From assembly GCA_005882975.1 (NCBI GenBank), contig VBAS01000088.1, forward strand, positions 48,075 through 91,116: a DNA stretch of 43,042 nt. The letters are read 5' to 3'. The notes beneath the pieces were generated by a model, which worked only from the letters and a program-made list of their open reading frames with translations, ran no database searches and was not told the origin of the DNA. Positions 1-8,852 of this stretch are shown one piece after another. Every line of letters starts with the position of its first letter. The first letter of the stretch is position 1. The DNA comes from Bacteroidota bacterium (GTDB lineage Bacteria > Bacteroidota > Bacteroidia > Chitinophagales > Chitinophagaceae). Both the position numbers and the translations under genes were made by a program.

Positions 1-969
1 TGGCCGGAGACCTTTTACTGAAGCAAATCGGGTTGCATCTGCAGCGCTATGAAGTTCATTGATCTCGTTCACATAAAAGGAGAGAGATTTTTCTTTTAGA
101 CCTTTGCGTAATAATTTTTTAAAAGACGCATCATTAATTCCGCCGGTCTCCATCTGTGTATTCACCAGCAATTGAAAATATTTAACTACATCCTTTCTTG
201 TTTCGAGTATTTCTTCCGGGGTAATTTTATTTTCTGCTATTTGTGTAACAAAAGGCAACAACTCCGCCGCGTTTTTATCCGCAGCAAGAGATATAAGTTG
301 TTGCAGGTATATATTATTAGTGTTCCGGATCTTATCCTGTAAAGGTTGTTTGCCCTGGCTGAGATAAGAAACTGTTTTAGAAGGATCATTTACTGCAGCG
401 ATCACCAATAAAGAATCAGCATATCGAAAGCCAGGATTGTTCTCTAAAAAACTAAGTATGAATTCAGGTAAGGAAGCTACTCGTTTATAAACTGCAATAT
501 CATCAAGCAAAGGATATTCTTTGTATTGACTAAATGCGGCAGATAATACCTGGCTGCGGTTTTGACTTGCCGGCAACAAAACATCGGTAAACGATCTATT
601 GTAAAGCAATGCAATTAAAATATTCCTATAAGATAGTAACGCACCGTGAATATCATACACTTCAGATCGTTGCCGTGTTATATTTTTAGCAAGCTCGTTC
701 ATAAAATAACCAAGACTAAGTATTGCTTTTTCTTTTTCTGCAGCTTTTAAAGCAGTATCGGAAATAATAAAAGTATAAATACTATCTATTTCTAATTTAA
801 CCGAACGGGAAAGTTGATGCACAAGAATTGAATCAATTGAAATTCGATCGAGTTCACGGAAAAACTTACCTTCTTCTTCTTTTAAAACTTTAGTTGCAGA
901 AGATTGGGCAACTACCAATAGGGGCTGCACTAAAAAAAGTAAAATAAAAAAATGAAAGATTTTCTTCAT
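1..969 (-). CDS. Secreted hypothetical protein, C-terminus cut by window edge
   Basis: An open frame of 323 codons runs from an ATG at 969 down to base 1 with no stop, so the C-terminus lies outside the window. The N-terminus (MKKIFHFFILLFLVQPLLVVAQ) is a clear signal peptide with a cleavage site typical of Bacteroidota (VVAQ/S). The visible mature part is rich in Leu, Lys, Glu and Ser, looks mostly alpha-helical, and has no motif I recognise. I do not know its function; a periplasmic or surface location is inferred from the signal peptide. It is divergent from the OmpA-family gene at 1347 across a 377-base gap. Confidence 0.75.
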   Translation of the reverse strand, partial: MKKIFHFFILLFLVQPLLVVAQSSATKVLKEEEGKFFRELDRISIDSILVHQLSRSVKLEIDSIYTFIISDTALKAAEKEKAILSLGYFMNELAKNITRQRSEVYDIHGALLSYRNILIALLYNRSFTDVLLPASQNRSQVLSAAFSQYKEYPLLDDIAVYKRVASLPEFILSFLENNPGFRYADSLLVIAAVNDPSKTVSYLSQGKQPLQDKIRNTNNIYLQQLISLAADKNAAELLPFVTQIAENKITPEEILETRKDVVKYFQLLVNTQMETGGINDASFKKLLRKGLKEKSLSFYVNEINELHSAADATRFASVKGLRP

Positions 970-1346
970 AGATAATTGCTCCGATCGCCGCAATACAATT
1001 TGTCTCTATACACTTTTAAAAAACGTGCCAAATTGTTTAAACAAGAAATTTCATCTTAATCGCACAGTTTAATACAGGGAACATTTATTTGTAGAGTTAT
1101 TTACTGATTACTAAGAAAAGTTTGATTAAGTATTGGAAGAACACCCCTTTCGTTATAGAATATTTTAGCAACAAGATTTTTTTTATGTCTGAACTTTTTT
1201 ATCCAACTATGCTGATTTAGTGCCGATAACATCGGCAGGCAGTGCAACATTGAAAAAATAAAGTTGTATTGGTATAAATTTTGGAAATCCACATTTTATA
1301 AAATTTATACCCAAAAGGAAACAATTATTAATCTAAAAATTACTTT
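970..1346. other. Intergenic region between divergent envelope genes
   Basis: No convincing gene lies here; the small reverse frame at 1101-1292 has no family features. The region must carry the promoters of both divergent neighbours. A perfect short palindrome, TGCCGAT AAC ATCGGCA, sits at 1221-1237, about 110 bases upstream of the OmpA-family start; it has no T-tract on either strand, so an operator is more likely than a terminator. The stretch TATAAATTTTG at 1273-1283 loosely resembles the Bacteroidota -7 box (TAnnTTTG), but I cannot find a good partner -33 box. Confidence 0.35.
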
Positions 1347-2774
1347 ATGAAGAAACTATCTCTGTTTGTTCTGTCTTGCTGCACATTTGCTACAATGTTT
1401 TCCCAGAACATAGTAAAAGAACATTATACCGCTTCCGGTGGATTGCTAGGAGCAGCAAATTTTAGCCAATTCAGAGTTACCGGTAACAATCCCTTAAACA
1501 TCGATTATAATTTTGAGGGGGGATGGTCAGGCGGCGCATGGGTAAATTTTCCTATGAGCCAGGGCTTTTCCATTGAACCACAATTAATGTATAGTTCGTA
1601 TGGCTATCATTCTAATAATGCATCATTAACTGCATTATTAGGAGATGGGAAGATCAGGTATATTTCTGTCCCATTGATCCTGAAGTTTCATACCGGTGAT
1701 AAGTTTGCAATAACAGCCGGCCCGCAACTAGATTGGTTCTCCTCTTTTGAAGACAAAAATAACAGGGCCCAGGAAGATGATTTTAAGAAAACAAGTTTCT
1801 CTGCTTTTGGAGGATTTGAAATACTTCCTCATGGACGAGTAACAGTTTTTGGCCGTTATATTTTGGGAATTAGCAATATGGATAATTCCGGCACTCACGG
1901 CGATGAGATGAAATATAAAAATCAAAATATACAAGCTGGACTGAAATTAAAATTGTTTGGTAAAAAAGTAGAAGCTGATTCAGATGGAGATGGAGTAATT
2001 GATAAGAATGATAAATGTCCAAATGTTGCAGGGCTTGAACGATATAATGGTTGTCCGATCCCTGATACTGATGGTGATGGAATTAATGATGAACAAGATA
2101 AATGTCCCAATGAGAAGGGTACCGCCAAATACAATGGTTGTCCCATTCCGGATACTGATAAGGATGGTATCAATGACGAAGAAGATAAATGCCCTAATGA
2201 GGCTGGTTTAGCAAAATATAATGGATGCCCGATCCCTGATACTGATAAGGATGGCATCAATGATGAAGAAGATAAATGTCCAAGCGAAGCAGGGCCTGCA
2301 AGCAATAACGGCTGTCCGATAGCAGACAGAGATAAAGACGGTATTAATGATGATGAAGATAAATGTCCTGATGTACCCGGTGTAGCGAAAAATTTTGGTT
2401 GTCCAGACGCACCTCAAGTTCCTGCTGAAGTAAGCAAAGCTCTTGCTGCCGCAGGTCAAAGCATTTATTTCAGTTCGAACAGTGCAAAATTAGCAGCAGC
2501 TGCAACTGCCTCCTTAAATAAAATAGTAAAGGTGATGAAAGATAACCCAGAGCTTAAAATAAAAATTGAAGGAAACACTGATAATGTTGAAAAGAATGCA
2601 GATAATTTAAGTGAAAGCCGTGCAAACGCAGTAAAAACATATTTGGTGAGCAAAGGTATAAACGCAGATCGTATCGAAGTGGAAGGAGCCGGTTCAACAA
2701 TGCCAATAGGAGATAATAACACTACTGCAGGACGCAATAAAAACCGGAGAGTGGAGATAAAAGCAACTTATTAA
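1347..2774 (+). CDS. OmpA-family outer-membrane protein with thrombospondin type 3 repeats
   Basis: A 475-residue envelope protein in three parts. Residues 1-20 are a signal peptide (ending TMFSQ). Residues about 25-208 look like an eight-stranded outer-membrane beta-barrel of the PorT/OmpW-like type. Residues 211-353 hold five Asp-rich calcium-binding repeats of 29 residues (DxDxDGxxDxxDxCP, each with a Cys pair). Residues about 370-475 are an OmpA C-terminal domain that binds peptidoglycan; TDN at 411 and the NRRVEI end match the family. The protein should tie the outer membrane to the cell wall, with the repeats as a rigid calcium-stabilised spacer. A strong terminator follows at 2819, so it is probably transcribed alone. 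Confidence 0.92.
   Translation: MKKLSLFVLSCCTFATMFSQNIVKEHYTASGGLLGAANFSQFRVTGNNPLNIDYNFEGGWSGGAWVNFPMSQGFSIEPQLMYSSYGYHSNNASLTALLGDGKIRYISVPLILKFHTGDKFAITAGPQLDWFSSFEDKNNRAQEDDFKKTSFSAFGGFEILPHGRVTVFGRYILGISNMDNSGTHGDEMKYKNQNIQAGLKLKLFGKKVEADSDGDGVIDKNDKCPNVAGLERYNGCPIPDTDGDGINDEQDKCPNEKGTAKYNGCPIPDTDKDGINDEEDKCPNEAGLAKYNGCPIPDTDKDGINDEEDKCPSEAGPASNNGCPIADRDKDGINDDEDKCPDVPGVAKNFGCPDAPQVPAEVSKALAAAGQSIYFSSNSAKLAAAATASLNKIVKVMKDNPELKIKIEGNTDNVEKNADNLSESRANAVKTYLVSKGINADRIEVEGAGSTMPIGDNNTTAGRNKNRRVEIKATY
1977..2408 (+). repeat. Five tandem 87-base coding repeats (TSP type 3)
   Basis: Five in-frame copies of an 87-base unit encode the Asp-rich repeats of the OmpA-family protein, with repeat starts at residues 211, 240, 269, 298 and 327. 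The middle copies are the most alike at the DNA level (the shared start GATACTGATAAGGATGG recurs), which is the pattern expected if copy number changes by slippage or recombination. Confidence 0.85.
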
Positions 2775-2818
2775 TGAGGTTGAAAAGTTTGCTATAAATA
2801 GACCCTAAAGGAAAATCG

Positions 2819-2850
2819 AGGAGACTGAAAATTCAGTCTCCTTTTTATTT
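2819..2850 (+). terminator. Rho-independent terminator after the OmpA-family gene
   Basis: An 11-base perfect stem, AGGAGACTGAA with TTCAGTCTCCT, is followed directly by TTTTATTT. It lies 45 bases past the stop of the upstream gene and 104 bases before the next start, on the same strand. Confidence 0.85.
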
Positions 2851-2953
2851 CCCTTATTTAGTAAATAAAGGCAGTAATTGGGGAAAACCATAAGTAAGTT
2901 TCCAGTATAATAACAAGTATTATTTTATTACTTTTCTTCCACAAATCCGCCTG

Positions 2954-4573
2954 ATGAAAAAAGTTGTTTACTGCTTTATTCTATTTCTATACTTTCAACA
3001 TTCATTTGCCCAGCTTTCTGTTGATACGACTCATAGCGACACAGCACGCCTTATCCAACAAAAAGAAAATATCATTACATCAGCTACTATTGTCAAAGTG
3101 GAAAATATGGGTGCCCTTATCAATACTCCCCTCTCTGAATTAAGACCGACAATTTCGGCAGATGGTAACTTATTATTTTTTATTCGGGAGAATGATCCGT
3201 ACAATACAAATTATAATTCTGTTCGTAACTCACAGGATATTTGGTTTACTATGCGTGATAGTTCTGGAATATGGAGCGAAGCCGTGCATCTTGGTTATCC
3301 TCTTAATACTACTTATTATAATTCTGTATTCTGGATCTCTCCTGATAACAATAGAATTTTAATCAGAGGCGCTTTCGTGAATGGTGATTATGCAGGCAAT
3401 GGTGTAAGTATGTGCTGGCTGCAGGAAGATGGTTATTGGAGCAAGCCGGAAGCTTTGAGAATTAGAAATTATGCTAAATATGACAGAGGCTTACGCTCAG
3501 GAGCAACCATGGCGCATGATGGAAAAACACTTTTACTTTATATGTCAACTGAGAAAGGAAGTTCTTTTAATGATATTTATGTATGTTTTTTACTTCCGGA
3601 TGGAACATGGTCTGAACCAAGATCTCTTGGTAAAAAGATCAATATGGAAAAATATGATGAAATGACTCCTTATCTCGCATCAGATGGTGAAACGCTTTAC
3701 TTCAGTAGTGATCGTCCCGGTGGTTTGGGTGATAATGATATATGGTTGGCTAAGCGTCTTGATAAGACCTGGCAAAAATGGAGCTACCCTGTTAATCTTG
3801 GCAGTCCTATCAATACTCCGGAATGGGATGCATTCTTTACCCTCGATGCTGGCGGAGAGTATGCTTATTTAACCAACAGCGAAGGTGGATACGGCGAATC
3901 TGATATTGTAAAAGTGAAATTGCTGGAAAAAGAAAGACCAAAGCCGATCGTAATGGTAACAGGAAATGTTTTCAATGCAAAAACAAAACAGCCTTTATGT
4001 GCTTCACTGATATATGAAACACTGCCTGATGGTTTAGAAGCAGGAAACGGCGTATCAAGTGCAATAGATGGTTCTTTTAAGATCGTATTACCTTATGATA
4101 AAAATTATTTGATAAGAGCAACTGCTGATAAATTTTTTGCGCAATCAGAAAACCTGAATCTTGATTCGCTGGTAAAAATTGGTTACAGGGAAATACATAA
4201 GGATCTCTACCTCGTTCCTATCGAGATCGGGCAAGTAGTAAGACTTAACAATGTATTTTTTGATTTTGATAAATGGGACCTGAGACCGGAATCATTTGTA
4301 GAACTTGACAGAGTAGTTAAATTACTGGAAGAAAACCCCGCCATTGAAATTGAAATGAGTGCACATACCGACAGTTATGGATCGGATGAATATAATTTTA
4401 AATTAAGTGACAACCGTGCAAGATCAGTTATGGAATATATTATTTCAAAAGGCATTACTACCAATCGCATCACCGCGCATGGTTATGGTGAAACAGTACC
4501 TGTAGCTCCTAATGATACACCAGAGAACCGCCAGCTAAATCGAAGAGTGGAATTTAAGATTCTAAAGAATTAA
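2954..4573 (+). CDS. OmpA-family protein with WD40-like (PD40) repeats and a carboxypeptidase-like domain
   Basis: A 539-residue secreted envelope protein with a signal peptide at residues 1-20 (ending HSFAQ). Residues about 60-330 carry repeated PD40/TolB-like blades; the marks are repeats such as LRPTISADGNLLFF, MTPYLASDGETLYFSSDRPGG and DNDIWLAKR. Residues about 333-405 look like a carboxypeptidase-regulatory-like beta-sandwich (VTGNVFNAKTKQPL). Residues about 425-539 are an OmpA peptidoglycan-binding domain (FFDFDKWDLRP, HTDSYG, NRRVEF). This architecture is common in Bacteroidota, including the PorE-type component of type IX secretion and gliding complexes, but many paralogues exist, so I do not assign a symbol. 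It sits downstream of another OmpA-family gene, with a terminator between them. Confidence 0.88.
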   Translation: MKKVVYCFILFLYFQHSFAQLSVDTTHSDTARLIQQKENIITSATIVKVENMGALINTPLSELRPTISADGNLLFFIRENDPYNTNYNSVRNSQDIWFTMRDSSGIWSEAVHLGYPLNTTYYNSVFWISPDNNRILIRGAFVNGDYAGNGVSMCWLQEDGYWSKPEALRIRNYAKYDRGLRSGATMAHDGKTLLLYMSTEKGSSFNDIYVCFLLPDGTWSEPRSLGKKINMEKYDEMTPYLASDGETLYFSSDRPGGLGDNDIWLAKRLDKTWQKWSYPVNLGSPINTPEWDAFFTLDAGGEYAYLTNSEGGYGESDIVKVKLLEKERPKPIVMVTGNVFNAKTKQPLCASLIYETLPDGLEAGNGVSSAIDGSFKIVLPYDKNYLIRATADKFFAQSENLNLDSLVKIGYREIHKDLYLVPIEIGQVVRLNNVFFDFDKWDLRPESFVELDRVVKLLEENPAIEIEMSAHTDSYGSDEYNFKLSDNRARSVMEYIISKGITTNRITAHGYGETVPVAPNDTPENRQLNRRVEFKILKN

Positions 4574-4645
4574 ACCTTTTTATGCTGGCTAACACAACTC
4601 CCGGATAAAACCGATTATGTATCTTAACCATCCTTTCAAAAAAAC

Positions 4646-4960
4646 ATGGAGATACTTTCAACATGGTCGGTTATCAACTTAATATTAGTATTTACCGGCG
4701 CATTTATTCTTGGGCTTGCAAAAGCAGGTCTTCGTGGTATTGACATGCTTAATGTAACATTAATGGCATTAGTATTCGGGGGCAAAGCATCCACCGGTAT
4801 TGTCTTACCATTATTATGCGCTGCGGATATAGGTGCCGTACTTTATTATTACCAGCATGCGCAATGGAAACATTTCTGGAAACTTATACCGTGGATGGCA
4901 GCAGGTATTTTGATCGGTGTTTATAAGCAATTATTATGCTCACAGTTATTATCATTGTGA
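4646..4960 (+). CDS. TauE/SafE family permease, N-terminal half (frame-broken)
   Basis: This 104-residue frame encodes the first half of a TauE/SafE-type permease, a family of polytopic proteins that export sulfite, sulfoacetate and related anions. Visible marks are the first helix with GAFILGLAKAGLRGID and the second and third helices up to AAGILIGVY. After that the frame runs into an off-family tail (KQLLCSQLLSL) and stops at 4958-4960. The second half of the same family continues in another frame from 4936, overlapping by 25 bases. Family members normally have about 20 extra residues between the third and fourth helices, so the lesion looks like a deletion plus frameshift. The product is probably non-functional unless the two halves assemble. 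Confidence 0.7.
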   Translation: MEILSTWSVINLILVFTGAFILGLAKAGLRGIDMLNVTLMALVFGGKASTGIVLPLLCAADIGAVLYYYQHAQWKHFWKLIPWMAAGILIGVYKQLLCSQLLSL

Positions 4961-5352
4961 TAATAGAGTTCGTTAAATCGGAAAATGTTCCTACACATCC
5001 TCTCTTTGCTGCAAGTACAGGTATAATGGCGGGAGTGACTACCATGCTTGGAAATTTAGCCGGTGCCTTTTCCAGTCTTTATTTCCTGGCAATGCGAATG
5101 CCGAAGAATCATTTTATTGGAACATCAGCCTGGTTATTCCTGGTCATTAATTTATTTAAACTTCCATTCCAGGTATTTTATTGGAAAAATATTACGATCA
5201 ACAGTTTAAAAACTGATTTATTACTACTCCCTGCATTAGCTCTTGGTTTTTTTATCGGAATAAAAATAGTCAACCGGATCAAAGACGATCATTATCGAAA
5301 AGTCGTGATCGTACTTACATTGATCGGAGCAGTTGCGATCTTTTTAAAATAG
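4936..5352 (+). CDS. TauE/SafE family permease, C-terminal half (frame-broken)
   Basis: This 138-residue frame continues the permease begun at 4646. It opens at an ATG inside the off-frame tail of the first half and reads through four or five hydrophobic segments. These include the family-typical stretches TMLGNLAGAFSSLYFLAMRM, PKNHFIGTSAWLF and INLFKLPFQVF, which are well conserved in Bacteroidota homologues. Together the two frames supply about eight membrane segments, as in an intact protein, but lack the loop before the fourth helix. It could be a pseudogene, an assembly error, or less likely a split permease translated by coupled re-initiation at the overlap. Confidence 0.68.
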   Translation: MLTVIIIVIIEFVKSENVPTHPLFAASTGIMAGVTTMLGNLAGAFSSLYFLAMRMPKNHFIGTSAWLFLVINLFKLPFQVFYWKNITINSLKTDLLLLPALALGFFIGIKIVNRIKDDHYRKVVIVLTLIGAVAIFLK

Positions 5353-5476
5353 CCACGGTCTATGTGGAATTAATTTCCCATTTTAAAAAGGCAAATCAGG
5401 CAGGCATTTTGCATGTGGATTTTATCCCTGTATTCTTTCATCAGTATTTCCAGATCATTCACTCAAAAACAACTTT

Positions 5477-5860
5477 ATGTCAAACGTAACTGCATTTAAA
5501 AAAAACCCTGCAAAAAAAGTCCTGGTAGTTGAAGATGAAGGCGAAATAGGTTTATTGCTTAATATGATCCTTAATGAAAAGGATTTTGAGTTAGACTATG
5601 TAAGCAACCTTTTATCTGCTGACGAGTATCTTCAGAAAGAAGAACCTTCAGTTATCATATTGGACAATAAATTACCAGATGGATTTGGTGTTGATTTTAT
5701 CAGCTATATCAAGAAAAAATATTCTGCAATCAAGATCATCATGATCTCTGGCTTTGCCTCGGCAAAAGATGTGGCTTTGGAAAATGGAGCTGATCTGTTT
5801 TTCGAAAAACCCTTCTCTAAGGCCGAGTTTAACAAATCCATTAGTCAGCTTGTATGTTAA
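5477..5860 (+). CDS. Single-domain response regulator (receiver domain only)
   Basis: A 127-residue CheY-like receiver with no output domain. The acidic pair E19-D20 (VVEDE), the phospho-acceptor D63 (IILDNKLPDG) and the conserved K111 in FEKPFS are all present. The position usually held by Thr or Ser is S91 (MISGFAS). It should accept phosphate from a histidine kinase, but no kinase lies in this window, so its partner is elsewhere. It is flanked by the broken permease and a small charged protein on the same strand, with gaps over 60 bases, so an operon is uncertain. Confidence 0.9.
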   Translation: MSNVTAFKKNPAKKVLVVEDEGEIGLLLNMILNEKDFELDYVSNLLSADEYLQKEEPSVIILDNKLPDGFGVDFISYIKKKYSAIKIIMISGFASAKDVALENGADLFFEKPFSKAEFNKSISQLVC

Positions 5861-5926
5861 GTAAAAACTCGCCGTCATTTAATCAATTTTTATTGATCTG
5901 AATTTTTTATACTGTAAAAATATCTT

Positions 5927-6127
5927 ATGGCTCGTCAAAATAACAAGAAGAACCCGAAGAAATTAAAAGAAGCGGAATCAAACCATGAGGACGATTTTAA
6001 TACCGGCAGTCATTCACCTTCGTCTGTAAGAAAAGTTGGAGCCGGTTATGATGACACTGGTAAGGGCAATGATCCACTAACTTCAAAGAGTGTAGATAAA
6101 AAAGAACGTGGCCGTAAAAAAAGGTAA
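5927..6127 (+). CDS. Small highly charged, probably disordered protein
   Basis: A 66-residue frame starting at ATG 5927, rich in Lys, Arg, Asn, Asp and Ser, with no hydrophobic core and a very basic tail (KKERGRKKR). I do not recognise a family. It may bind nucleic acid or be a stress-related disordered protein, but that is inference from composition only. The frame is backed by plausible codon use and by its fit in the gap between the receiver gene and the convergent helicase gene, whose stop lies 20 bases away. Confidence 0.55.
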   Translation: MARQNNKKNPKKLKEAESNHEDDFNTGSHSPSSVRKVGAGYDDTGKGNDPLTSKSVDKKERGRKKR

Positions 6128-6147
6128 AGGGAAAAATGAATAAGGCA

Positions 6148-7977
6148 TTATAGCTCAAATTCCCAAACAGTTCGATACACTCCATATTTTTCGATATAAG
6201 TTAAGAATGCATTGTAAAAAACATCGGCTCCTATTGTGGCGCTGTCACCAATAATAAATAATTGTTCTTTTGCTCGTGTGATGGCAACATTCATACGACG
6301 ATAGTCTTTTAAAAAACCAATCTCTCCATCATCGTTGCTTCGTACTAATGATAGAATAATATTTTCTTTTTCCTGTCCCTGGAAACTGTCAATAGTACTG
6401 ATGCGAAGTTGCTTTGGGAAAAGCTCTTTTGCCGCAGCTACCTGACCTGCATATGGTGAAATAAATGCCGTCTTTAACGGATCAATTGATTCTGTTTCGA
6501 ATAGTTTTTGAACGATCGCTAACTCACCTTTGTTCTGCAGGCTGCTACCATCAGCGCCATGTTCTTCATGATTACCAGAGCCAGCTGTATCGATAAAAGT
6601 TATATGCGTTCCTGTATTTCGTAAATGTGCCGGGCTCAACAACTCGTTATTGTAAAAATAATTACTGCTGAATCCGGCAATTACTTCTTTCATCCTGTAT
6701 TGTGTATTGAGTAAAAAAACCGGATCAACGGTTTTAATAGCGACCTCCAATATGGAAATATTAAATCCAAGTTTTGCTGCTTCATAACTTAATACTGTAG
6801 GAGGAAGCTGCCAATGGTCACCGGCCAATACGATCTTTTCAGCTAATGGAAATATGCACCATGCTAATGGCTCGATACATTGACCTGCTTCATCAAGGAC
6901 GAGTGTTTGAAAATGAACACGATCAATTCCGGCATCATACAATCCAATCGGCGTTCCAGCGATCACATCCGCTTCTTTAAATAATTTTTCTTCATTATAA
7001 GCCTGTAGTTTCTTTATCTCGAGTCGTATATTTTTTACTTCTTTGAACAATAGTTGACGCTGCTCTCTTTCTGCTTTTCCAAAACTGCGTTTGTATTTCA
7101 GCGCCATCTTTCTAAATTCTTCAGCTCTTTGTTTTAATTGTTTAATTTCTTTTTGCTGTTTACTGTTTGCCAGCCTTCCTTCTGGCGTATGAGCAAAGAT
7201 CGCTTCATCTGCTTTGCTTGCATTGCCAACTCTTAATAATTTAACGCCTTGCTGAAGTAAACCTTTGGCTATATTATCTACTGCTGTATTACTCGGCGCT
7301 GATACCAATACCTTTTCGCCATTGTTGATAAGGTGTATAATAGCCTCGATCAGCGTGGTGGTCTTTCCTGTACCCGGTGGGCCATGCACAATCGTTATTT
7401 GTTCGTTTTGAGTGATAGCAGCAACTGCTTGCTGTTGACTTTCATTTAGCTGACGATTACGAAAGCTGAGCGAAGTATTTTTTAAAAGAGGATCACCAGA
7501 GGTTTTTGTTGTATTATCATGTAACCGTTCAAATAATTTGAATAAAGGTTTGTCGTTCTCTAATTCATTCAACACCTTTTTCATGATGCTTGTAGTTCGG
7601 GTATCAGGAGACAGCTTAATACCCACGCCATCATCTTCAATCCAATCAGGAAAATCGGGAGCAAACAAACGGAATTCCCCATTCTTTCCGTCCAAACTTA
7701 ATAATACACCTTTCACGGGTTCTTCACCTGCAATGAAACATTCAATGGCGGCGCCATCTCTAAACATATTCGCTTCAGGTGGAAAGTTCAGCTTGAAACT
7801 TATTTCAGGGTAATCGGCATAACCAAAAGTTTTCCGTGTAACGATGATCGGATGCAACGCTAGGCCTTCCGCTTTTAAGGATCTTAAAGTATGCTGTTGA
7901 TCCAGACTAAAACGCTGCAACTGCTCTTTTTCCTCAAGCTCAATGCATCGTAATAATATTTGAATATGCGGGTGCAT
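6148..7977 (-). CDS. Superfamily 1 DNA/RNA helicase, IGHMBP2/Upf1-like
   Basis: A 609-residue ATP-dependent helicase. An N-terminal beta-rich region (residues about 40-125) resembles the 1B-type domain of the IGHMBP2/SMUBP-2 group. Helicase motifs are complete: Q-motif-like LNESQQQAV near 178, Walker A GPPGTGKT at 199-206, motif Ia APSNTAVDN near 227, Walker B DEAGQ at 362-366, motif III LAGDHWQLPPTV, motif IV NTQYRM, motif V STIDSFQGQE and motif VI MNVAITRAKEQL. A charged, probably coiled segment (270-335) sits where the family has its stalk. It should unwind or remodel nucleic acid in the cytoplasm; the true substrate cannot be read from sequence. It stands alone, convergent with 5927 and divergent from 8084. 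Confidence 0.92.
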   Translation of the reverse strand: MHPHIQILLRCIELEEKEQLQRFSLDQQHTLRSLKAEGLALHPIIVTRKTFGYADYPEISFKLNFPPEANMFRDGAAIECFIAGEEPVKGVLLSLDGKNGEFRLFAPDFPDWIEDDGVGIKLSPDTRTTSIMKKVLNELENDKPLFKLFERLHDNTTKTSGDPLLKNTSLSFRNRQLNESQQQAVAAITQNEQITIVHGPPGTGKTTTLIEAIIHLINNGEKVLVSAPSNTAVDNIAKGLLQQGVKLLRVGNASKADEAIFAHTPEGRLANSKQQKEIKQLKQRAEEFRKMALKYKRSFGKAEREQRQLLFKEVKNIRLEIKKLQAYNEEKLFKEADVIAGTPIGLYDAGIDRVHFQTLVLDEAGQCIEPLAWCIFPLAEKIVLAGDHWQLPPTVLSYEAAKLGFNISILEVAIKTVDPVFLLNTQYRMKEVIAGFSSNYFYNNELLSPAHLRNTGTHITFIDTAGSGNHEEHGADGSSLQNKGELAIVQKLFETESIDPLKTAFISPYAGQVAAAKELFPKQLRISTIDSFQGQEKENIILSLVRSNDDGEIGFLKDYRRMNVAITRAKEQLFIIGDSATIGADVFYNAFLTYIEKYGVYRTVWEFEL

Positions 7978-8083
7978 TTGGTGAAAATAAGATGGAAGGA
8001 AAGAATAAAAAAATAAAGCAAATCAATAGAATTCCAGGAGTTATCATTTAAAATTTTAAATTGGTAGTACTAAATATTTAAAG

Positions 8084-8740
8084 ATGAAGACCAAATCCCT
8101 GTCCGTTAAAATTTCTCCTGCTATCGGTTCTGTATCTGCTGAATGTTTTGTTCCGTCGAAAAGCAAATGTATCATGACACTTGCTCACGGCGCAGGTGCA
8201 GACATGCATCATTTTTTCATGGTCACATTGTCTCAATCACTTTCTGAAGCAGGCATTGCTACGATGCGTTTCAATTTTCCATTTACTGAAAATAAAAAAG
8301 GAAGACCAGATACTCCTGTGGTTGCTCATCAAACAATTGAAGCAGTAATTTTAAAAGCACAAAAATTATTTCCAAAACTTCCACTTTTTGTTGCAGGGAA
8401 ATCTTTTGGAGGACGAATGACTTCACAATGTCTTGCATTGCATCCTTATGATAACATAAAGGGAATTATTTTTTATGGCTTTCCCTTACATGCACCTGGC
8501 AAACCTTCGATAGAAAGAGCCGAACATTTAAAAGACGTCAGGTCACCAATGTTGTTTTTACAAGGATCAAGAGATGAATTTGCCACATGGAAATTGATAG
8601 AAAAGGTAACCTCATCACTTCCGCTTGCTGAACTTATAAAAATAGAAGGAGCCAATCATGGTTTTAAAGCCGGTAAACAGGATATCATAAAACTACTTAC
8701 AACTATTACAAAAGATTGGATAGAAAAAATGATTGATTAG
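8084..8740 (+). CDS. Alpha/beta hydrolase, KANL3/Tex30-like
   Basis: A 218-residue cytoplasmic alpha/beta hydrolase without a signal peptide. The nucleophile elbow is GKSFGG with S107, the likely acid is D164 (GSRDEFA) and the base H192 (GANHGFK). The early LAHGAGADMHH supplies the oxyanion region and matches the KANL3/Tex30 or dienelactone-hydrolase-like group. The substrate is unknown. It is a single gene between the divergent helicase and a bidirectional terminator. Confidence 0.85.
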   Translation: MKTKSLSVKISPAIGSVSAECFVPSKSKCIMTLAHGAGADMHHFFMVTLSQSLSEAGIATMRFNFPFTENKKGRPDTPVVAHQTIEAVILKAQKLFPKLPLFVAGKSFGGRMTSQCLALHPYDNIKGIIFYGFPLHAPGKPSIERAEHLKDVRSPMLFLQGSRDEFATWKLIEKVTSSLPLAELIKIEGANHGFKAGKQDIIKLLTTITKDWIEKMID

Positions 8741-8810
8741 GAAAGTAAAAGGTCTCGGGCAGTGATCAATTTCGGATTAATCAGCGGGGCAGAAAACATT
8801 TTATTAAAAA

Positions 8811-8837
8811 AAAGGGCCGCCCCGAAGGCAGCCCTTT
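8811..8837. terminator. Bidirectional terminator between convergent genes
   Basis: The hairpin AAAGGGC-c-GCC / GGC-a-GCCCTTT, with loop CCGAA, sits between the stop of the hydrolase (8740, + strand) and the stop of the susD-like gene (8853, - strand). A-rich and T-rich flanks on both sides allow it to work in either direction. Confidence 0.8.
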
Positions 8838-8852
8838 AATTAAAAATTTATT

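Noticed and set aside
470-490. Possible RNA genes anywhere in the window
   Set aside because: I looked for tRNA-like cloverleaf ends, rRNA landmarks and riboswitch-like leaders and found none that I could support; this position stands for the whole window.
1101-1292. Reverse-strand 63-residue frame in the first intergenic region
   Set aside because: Composition is unlike a Bacteroidota protein, no motif is visible, and it overlaps the expected promoter region of the OmpA-family gene.
1922-2305. Reverse-strand 127-residue repetitive frame
   Set aside because: It is the antisense shadow of the TSP type 3 repeats; its regularity comes from the coding repeats on the other strand.
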